Assembly (NCBI RefSeq): GCF_027596085.1
Contig: NC_072471.1
Location: 13,191,310-13,255,309, forward strand
Direction of reading: 5' to 3'
Length of the DNA stretch: 64,000 nt
DNA from: Anoplopoma fimbria
Taxonomy: Eukaryota > Chordata > Actinopteri > Perciformes > Anoplopomatidae
Under the pieces are notes generated by a model, which saw nothing but the letters and a program-made list of their open reading frames with translations, had not been told where the DNA came from and did not search any database. This document shows, piece after piece, positions 58,177 through 64,000 of the stretch (the stretch's first letter is position 1; each line of letters starts with the position of its first letter). The position numbers were made by a program, and so were the translations under genes.

Positions 58177-59862
58177 TCGCTGTCCCTTCTCAACATGCAT
58201 TCTGGGAAATGAGGTGCTGCAGAGGAAAAGGGGAGGTTGTGCTATACACGAATCCCATCATATATCCAGGGCTCTAATTACTTCCACGCTCCTCCCTCGT
58301 GTCTTAGATGGATTCTCAGGAGTCAAAAGTGGAGGATCAGCACTTTCCATCCCTCCTACCTACTCTATGTTCTCTTTCTCCTTTGTCACAGCAGGGCTTG
58401 TGTTATTAACCTTCTGTCTGCTCATGCAAATAGGACACGATAGTCTTTTCCTCCCGTGCTGGAACCTTTTGAAAATATCCCTGTCTTGTTTCCTCTTATA
58501 GAAATCCCGCAGCATTCGGCCGGGATCCAGGGCGGGAGAAAATGGCAAATAGGCGAGGAACGGGGAGAAAAGAGACGGATTGACTGGACAGTGTGGGTCA
58601 ATTATTGTCACATTTCACTTGAGAATAAGGGGAAAATAGAAGAGAAGGGATAATTGTGGAGAGAGAGAACAATAAAAATGGGCCGCATTTCAAGTTTTTG
58701 CTCTGTTTGCAAAGGGGTCAGGAGTGTGCTTAGTTTTGATGGCCAGAGACATTTACTCCTACAGCTAGTTCCCCATCCTCTTCTTGTGCCGCTCTCTCAG
58801 CCTCATCGTTCCAGCCGCTAAGCACCTCTTAAGGTGGTTATCGTGCCTCTCATCAGCACAGCGCGCCGATTGGGCAGCCGACTCGAAAGACCGGGCAGGG
58901 ACGGCAATAATCATCAGCCGCGAATCAAGCGTGAACTGACATCTTCACACGGGGCAAAGGGAAAGCTCGCTGCTAAAGGACACTCAAACATCCTCATTAG
59001 CCCTTCCCCTCCACCAGCGATATAGCACCTCCACCAGCTCAAACCCCACCCCTGCAATGACCAATGATGAGGGCTCGTGGCGTTGCACATGAAAGTGGTA
59101 TTCATGCGCTGCTCTATAAGGGCACATAAAAATGACAGCTGCCCTTTTAAAGTGTTACTGTGTAGCTTGTAACAGCAGACACAATGAGTTACACAGTTGT
59201 TAAAGGCCTCTAATTTGGCAGTTATGGGAATGGAAATGCTGCATAAGTAGTGCGTGAATGTGGCTGCTGATCCTCTGACCAAATATCATTCCCCTTTTTA
59301 TCCATCCATCCATCCAGAATGTATTTAGTCTACCGCTCCAGGCATCCATTGTTTTGTATTAATTTTCATCAAATACAAAACAAAGCGGACTCTCGAATCT
59401 TGCTTGAGTTGGGTCACCATGTCTTCAAGTTACAGTGTTGTTCTGTGGTAAAAGAGTGCAGACTTTTCCAATGAATCTGCACTTACTCTGCATTACCTCA
59501 CAAAACTAATACAGATCCTGAACCAGTGGATATGATGCATCCCAATACCTTCATCTGTACAGCAGTGTTGGAATTTAACTTTTTCTCGATTCTACCAGTT
59601 TTTTTTTTTACCAGTGACCAATTTGTAGCTAAACTTTAGTGTTTAAGTAACTTTCTTGTGACGATTGTCTTTCTTTGAAATAACCTTAAACTAATACACA
59701 TTTTTCCAGTAAAAAATATTATTTTTATATATATTTACATATTTATTCGCTGATGGTTATTCATTTTCAATTTTTCAGAAGAAGAATATTAGTCTGATTG
59801 GTTGAAAAGAGGAGGAGACGTAGCTAACTTTTACCTTTTACAAAATAATACCATCATTCCCT

Positions 59863-60011
59863 AGTTCCAGCTTCTTAGATACTTTGATTTATGGCATAGT
59901 AAGCTGACTCTGGTGCTTTTGGACTGTAAGTCAGACAAAACAATTTGAAGACAACTTGAGCTGTAGGAAATTACGATGGACATTTTCATCATTTTACAGA
60001 CCTTTTATACA
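59863..60011. mobile_element. Internal fragment of the agggctgcaac MITE family
   Basis: Shows agttccagcttcttagat, gcttttggactgtaagtcag, acaaaacaatttgaagac and gaaattacgatggacatttt in the order of the common fish element. It overlaps in content with the 45.5-kb copy. Ends not found. Confidence 0.65.
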
Positions 60012-61320
60012 CCAAGTATTTTTTTTCTAAGGAGCTTCAAATACAAAAAAACCCGAATAAACCACCTGGATCAATGTCTTTTAAAGCAGCCAATACTTTG
60101 AAGTGAAAGCTTCAGAGCCACTGTGCCCTTGATCCATGAATGATCAGAGCTTTCTTGGGAGGGACATAAGAAAAATCAGACCTGAAGAAGGAAGCATATG
60201 TATTTGTTTTTCCTTGTTGCAGGAGCTCAGTAACCCTCGCCCCCCCCCAGGGCATTACCGGCTGTTTTGATGGAGATGAAAACAAAACAAACTCAGTGCG
60301 CTGGTTATCTCAGTCACCAGACCTCCGTCCATTTGAACACAAGTTGCTCTATTTGAGTGGCTTTATTTTTTTTGTACGATCAACAGAGCAAAAAAAAATA
60401 ATGGAATTTCTCCCTAATCTCATTCTTCCTCTCTCTCACACGGGTGAGTTTAACAGTTTTCACGAGCAGCAGCCAAATGTGTCACATGTCCCGTCAAATT
60501 GCCCTTGACTAAGACATTGAAACCTTACCTCCTCCTGCTCTCTTATCAGTCTGGATAAGAGTGTCGCTAAAAAAACACAACACAGAATAATAGATTTCTT
60601 TTAGGAGTGGTACAGTACTTCAGCCTCTCGAGACAGTTTCCTATCTGTCTGAGCTACACTGAAGTTGCTTTAGTGATCCGACACTCCATAAAGGATTTCA
60701 CAAGTCTGTCCCATTGATTTACATTTTATGCACTTGGCCGCCCTCTTTATCAAGAGGGACTCGCAAAAAGTGACAAGATTGGGTCCAAATACTCATTTCA
60801 GACAGTAAACTGTTATCACACAATTTTAAAAAAACAACTTTATACCATATAAATTGGTCTGTTATTATTTTTGAATGATGGGTCTTTATATCAAACTTTT
60901 CAACCAGTCCTGTATTTCTTTTCTTTCTGCTGGTCAAAATACAGAGGATTAAATGACATATCAACAGAATAAACTTCTGTGGGCTTTTATTAATAAACTT
61001 GATATTGGTGGCGCATTTAATTCAGTGGCTACTTGCATAAAACAGATGAGCTACTTGCTCTGTTAACCAGGGTGATCCGTTATGTGATGAGAAAGGAGAA
61101 TTCTGACTATTTTCACACCTGATTAATCTAAAGTTAAAGTTCTCCCTCTGAAACAGAAAGATGCTAAACAGACGTCAGAAATGGCTCTACTGGACACACT
61201 AAAACTACACTTCCTTATCATGATTTCTATTTCGAGCTTCATCACTCAACTGGCTGTTTTGTTATATTTTGCAATAGAAAATAATTGCAAATGTTTGCAT
61301 ATGTGTTTTTATATATCTAA

Positions 61321-61640
61321 ATTACATTACATTACATTACAGTCATTTAGCAGACGCTTTTATCCAAAGCGACTTACAGGAAGTGTATTCAACATAGGTA
61401 TTCAAGAGAACTACTAGTCACCAGAAGTCATAAGTGCATCTCCTTTCTTAAACAAGCATCTTAAAGCATAAACCAGAGCAAAAGTATAGTGCAGAGGCAA
61501 ATTACTACGAAAACAATAATTGCAACAGACTAATACGAATATAATAAGTGCTACAAACTACTACGAATAGGATAAGTGCAGTAAACGAATACGAATTCAA
61601 TAAGTGCAACAACTAGTACGAATACAATAAGTGCTACGAG
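61321..61640 (+). repeat. Teleost TTACA-tailed interspersed repeat (LINE/SINE 3' end)
   Basis: Starts with (ATTAC)4 and then agtcatttagcagacgcttt and tatccaaagcgacttaca, a word order I recognise from many fish genomes. The inner part holds a 28-bp minisatellite, listed separately. A relic of the same end is in ALG12 intron 1. Confidence 0.75.
61499..61637 (+). repeat. 28-bp minisatellite, five units
   Basis: Units at 61499, 61527, 61555, 61583 and 61611 share the core tacgaat-n-aataagtgc; the last is 27 bp. The units are diverged from each other. Confidence 0.85.
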
Positions 61641-61818
61641 GAAGGCTCAGGGTAGTACTTCTTAAATATATATAAATGAACCAACCGTTATGCCATTTCC
61701 CCCCATTTAAACAGTCCATTAGGCCTTTTAGCTTTTTTGCAGACAGTTAGATGAAACGACCGATAAAACTCTTAATCACTCTTAATCACTCTCTGTGTGA
61801 AATACCGCTGGTAGTCGA

Positions 61819-62250
61819 TTAGCTTAGCTTAGTATAAAGACTCAAAACAGAGGGAAACGGCTAGCCTTGCTCTGTCATGAGACTCTTAAATACACACAGC
61901 TAAAGTTCATTATTTAGCATGTATCTTAAATCTATTTTTTTTTATTGCTGAGCCCTAGTGAAAAATTCTGTTAAGCATATATAACAATTTAGTCCTTTAC
62001 TGAATTTAAAGTTGATATGGCTTACATCTTAGTGAACAGTAGCCTGAACACTTCCAACAGACACAGAGCAGCATTAGCATTCATTAGGAGCTGTGTTTGG
62101 CGCCACCCACCTAATTTGAATATTTTCTCTCCTTTCAGCTCTGTTTTAGTCTCCACCAACTCCTGAGGGAAATATTTAGATTTTTAGCTGCTCTGTGCTC
62201 CCTGTTAGCTTGTTGCCTACTTTAAATGTTTCTGTCTAGTGCCGGACAGA
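61819..62250. repeat. Teleost interspersed repeat (agcttagcttagtataaagac family)
   Basis: Opens with agcttagcttagtataaag and agggaaacggctagccttgc. It later has ccaccaactcctgagggaa and tttttagctgctctgtgctcc. These words occur together in a common fish repeat. Class not resolved. Confidence 0.55.
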
Positions 62251-62692
62251 AAGCAAAACTATATATTATTTTATATATCAGAGCTTTAAGATTAACAATT
62301 CAAGCAAGTCAATTAGGATTATAGCTGAAATTGTTTTTTTCTTACCCCGGGAAGATAAACTTTATCCTGACTGAATGACCTGTTAAGTTGAATCATTGTT
62401 CAAGTTTTGCTATGTTTGTCGTTGTTAACTCACTGCAGACACACAAGATCAGTTTTTTTGTTTCGTACCAGGGAAAATTGAAAAGCCTGAAGCTACTGAA
62501 ATATGAAATATAAACTGGAATCAAACTCCCTTTGTACTTGTCAGCAGTGACTTAATGGTCCTGTAATCATACTTGTATATTTCCTTTTGTATATTTTATT
62601 ATTTTCTTTTTTGGAAAAGAAGCATTTTTCTAGACAGGGAGGTATCCGAGTTTAGGTGTTAATAACTGGGCTTTTGTTTTTCCTCTTTGCAG

Positions 62693-62902
62693 CGTTGCTA
62701 TGGTTTCAGCCCTGACTTGTGTTTTAAAATATATACCAGTGAACTGTGGAGCAAAGCTCTCCTGCTCGCAATTAGCCAGCATATCTTGTTTGTAGCCGGA
62801 TCGCTCTCGTATAGAGGGATGTTCTTTTTCTTACTGTCTCGTACTTATTGTTTACGAGACGTGCTGGTTAAGATGATCAAATTCAGGACATCGCAAACGG
62901 AG
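62693..62902 (+). other. Exon-like block of 70 open codons
   Basis: A strong polypyrimidine tract and acceptor (tttttcctctttgcag) is followed by 210 nt open in one frame (starting RCYGFSPDLCF) and then a good donor (ACGGAG/GTAAGC). Both ends are phase 0. Product not recognised, and chance is possible. Confidence 0.25.
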
Positions 62903-62938
62903 GTAAGCATGTGCAGAGGCAAGCAGGCACATGTGTAG

Positions 62939-62947
62939 CACACACAC

Positions 62948-63032
<85 letters not shown>
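62939..63032. repeat. (CA)n microsatellite
   Basis: About 94 bp of CA with two TACA interruptions near the left end. Confidence 0.95.
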
Positions 63033-63036
<4 letters not shown>

Positions 63037-63297
63037 CTGGATTACGACTGGCCCCAGGGGCTGAAAAAAAAGATAAATACACTCGACTGGAGCAAAGAAT
63101 ACTGATCTCCTCTTTTTGTCCTATCACAGAGAACAGTACAGTATAGTACAGAGCACATCCACTATAGAATCTTGTATAGTTCAGATCAGTCTTTCCATTT
63201 AAACACCCCTAGGCGCTGTCAGCTCTGCTCCCAATGGGTGATTTGATGGGTTGTCATAGGAACATACACTGTTGAATGTCACAGAGCTGTTGACTGT

Positions 63298-63298
<1 letters not shown>

Positions 63299-63361
<63 letters not shown>

Positions 63362-63366
63362 TGTGT
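63299..63366. repeat. (TG)n microsatellite
   Basis: About 68 bp of TG with one GA interruption near the right end. Confidence 0.95.
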
Positions 63367-64000
63367 AAGCGGCTGTGGGAGAGAAAGGGAGGCAGAGAGA
63401 ATGTTAACCACTCGATAGAGTAAGTGAGGCACTTCATGGTTAAATATAACTTTTTTTCTCCCTCATAGCGATCAATATCCCATTTGTGGGTTTTAGGGCC
63501 TGTGTGTTCCCCAGGCTTTGTACTCCTCGGTCCCACACTGCATCAATAAATTACATTTGGTTTCTGTGTCCAATTGCTCTCCAAGCTTTGGCAACCATAA
63601 CAGAGGATTTCTCCATTTCTTGCATTCAGACGGCATCGATGCTCGTTCGACGGCATCCTATTGTTATAATTAATTGTAAATAACACTTGCTGTCATCAGT
63701 TTTCTCTTTATTTGGTCTGTTTAGTGATGCACCATCTCACTTAGTGCACCCACGCCAGTCTGTTGAGGATTCAAAGCCTTGAAGAAAGATTCAGTCCAAA
63801 ATAAAACTTTACCTGCTTAAACTCAATGAATGGTTTGACGAAATGCTTTCTTCTTCTGCATCAGTTTTCACGTTGCCAGTGCACTTCGGCTGCAGTCATG
63901 ATAACTTACGTATTCAGTATAGAGAAATGACCAAATAAGATGACATGGCAGCACGACGTTAAGATGACGGCAGCGAATAGACCTGCTTTTATGTTCTCCC

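Noticed and set aside
61499..61637. Regular 28-bp repeats that could suggest a CRISPR-like array
   Set aside because: There are no unique spacers between units. It is a contiguous minisatellite inside a known type of fish interspersed repeat, in a eukaryotic genome.

Overview
This window is nuclear DNA from a bony fish, most likely a percomorph teleost. It has multi-exon vertebrate genes with short GT-AG introns, very dense (CA/TG)n microsatellites, and several interspersed repeats that I recognise as typical of teleosts. The protein-coding core runs from about 11.6 to 42 kb and holds four conserved vertebrate genes: CRELD2 (-), ALG12 (+), ZBED4 (-) and BRD1/BRPF2 (+). This is the human 22q13.33 block (BRD1-ZBED4-ALG12-CRELD2), read in the opposite direction with every relative orientation kept.

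Layout. 1-11.5 kb: gene-poor, with repeat fragments and one decayed intronless coiled-coil pseudogene at 4.2-5.1 kb. 11.6-15.6 kb: CRELD2, ten coding exons. 15.6-16.2 kb: a 542-bp head-to-head promoter with a perfect ER-stress element and a second near-match. 16.2-20.2 kb: ALG12, nine coding exons, with an apparent 1-nt deletion in exon 4 and a U12-type intron between exons 5 and 6. 20.2-25.0 kb: ZBED4, one coding exon of 1263 residues, tail-to-tail with ALG12. 25-29.1 kb: ZBED4 5' leader intron and the divergent CpG-rich ZBED4/BRD1 promoters, with a piggyBac-type MITE flanked by TTAA. 29-42 kb: BRD1, twelve coding exons, with a canonical tRNA-Lys(CTT) inside an intron. 42-64 kb: no gene I can support. 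It holds microsatellites, MITE and LINE/SINE-like repeats, a recent 104/95-bp tandem duplication and some exon-like blocks of unknown meaning.

How the genes relate. CRELD2 (ER-resident, ER-stress induced) and ALG12 (ER mannosyltransferase of N-glycan precursor synthesis) share a promoter with ERSE motifs, so joint control by the unfolded-protein response is plausible. ZBED4 (domesticated hAT transposase with four BED fingers) and BRD1 (PHD/bromo/PWWP scaffold of MOZ/HBO1-type acetyltransferase complexes) form a second divergent pair. I found no operon, phage, CRISPR or wholly new system. The most unusual items are the U12 intron and frameshift in ALG12, the ERSE pair, the intronic tRNA, the TTAA-flanked MITE, and an 84-bp segment duplicated into the middle of another MITE. 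Exon boundaries were derived by eye from splice consensus, reading-frame continuity and remembered similarity to human proteins.
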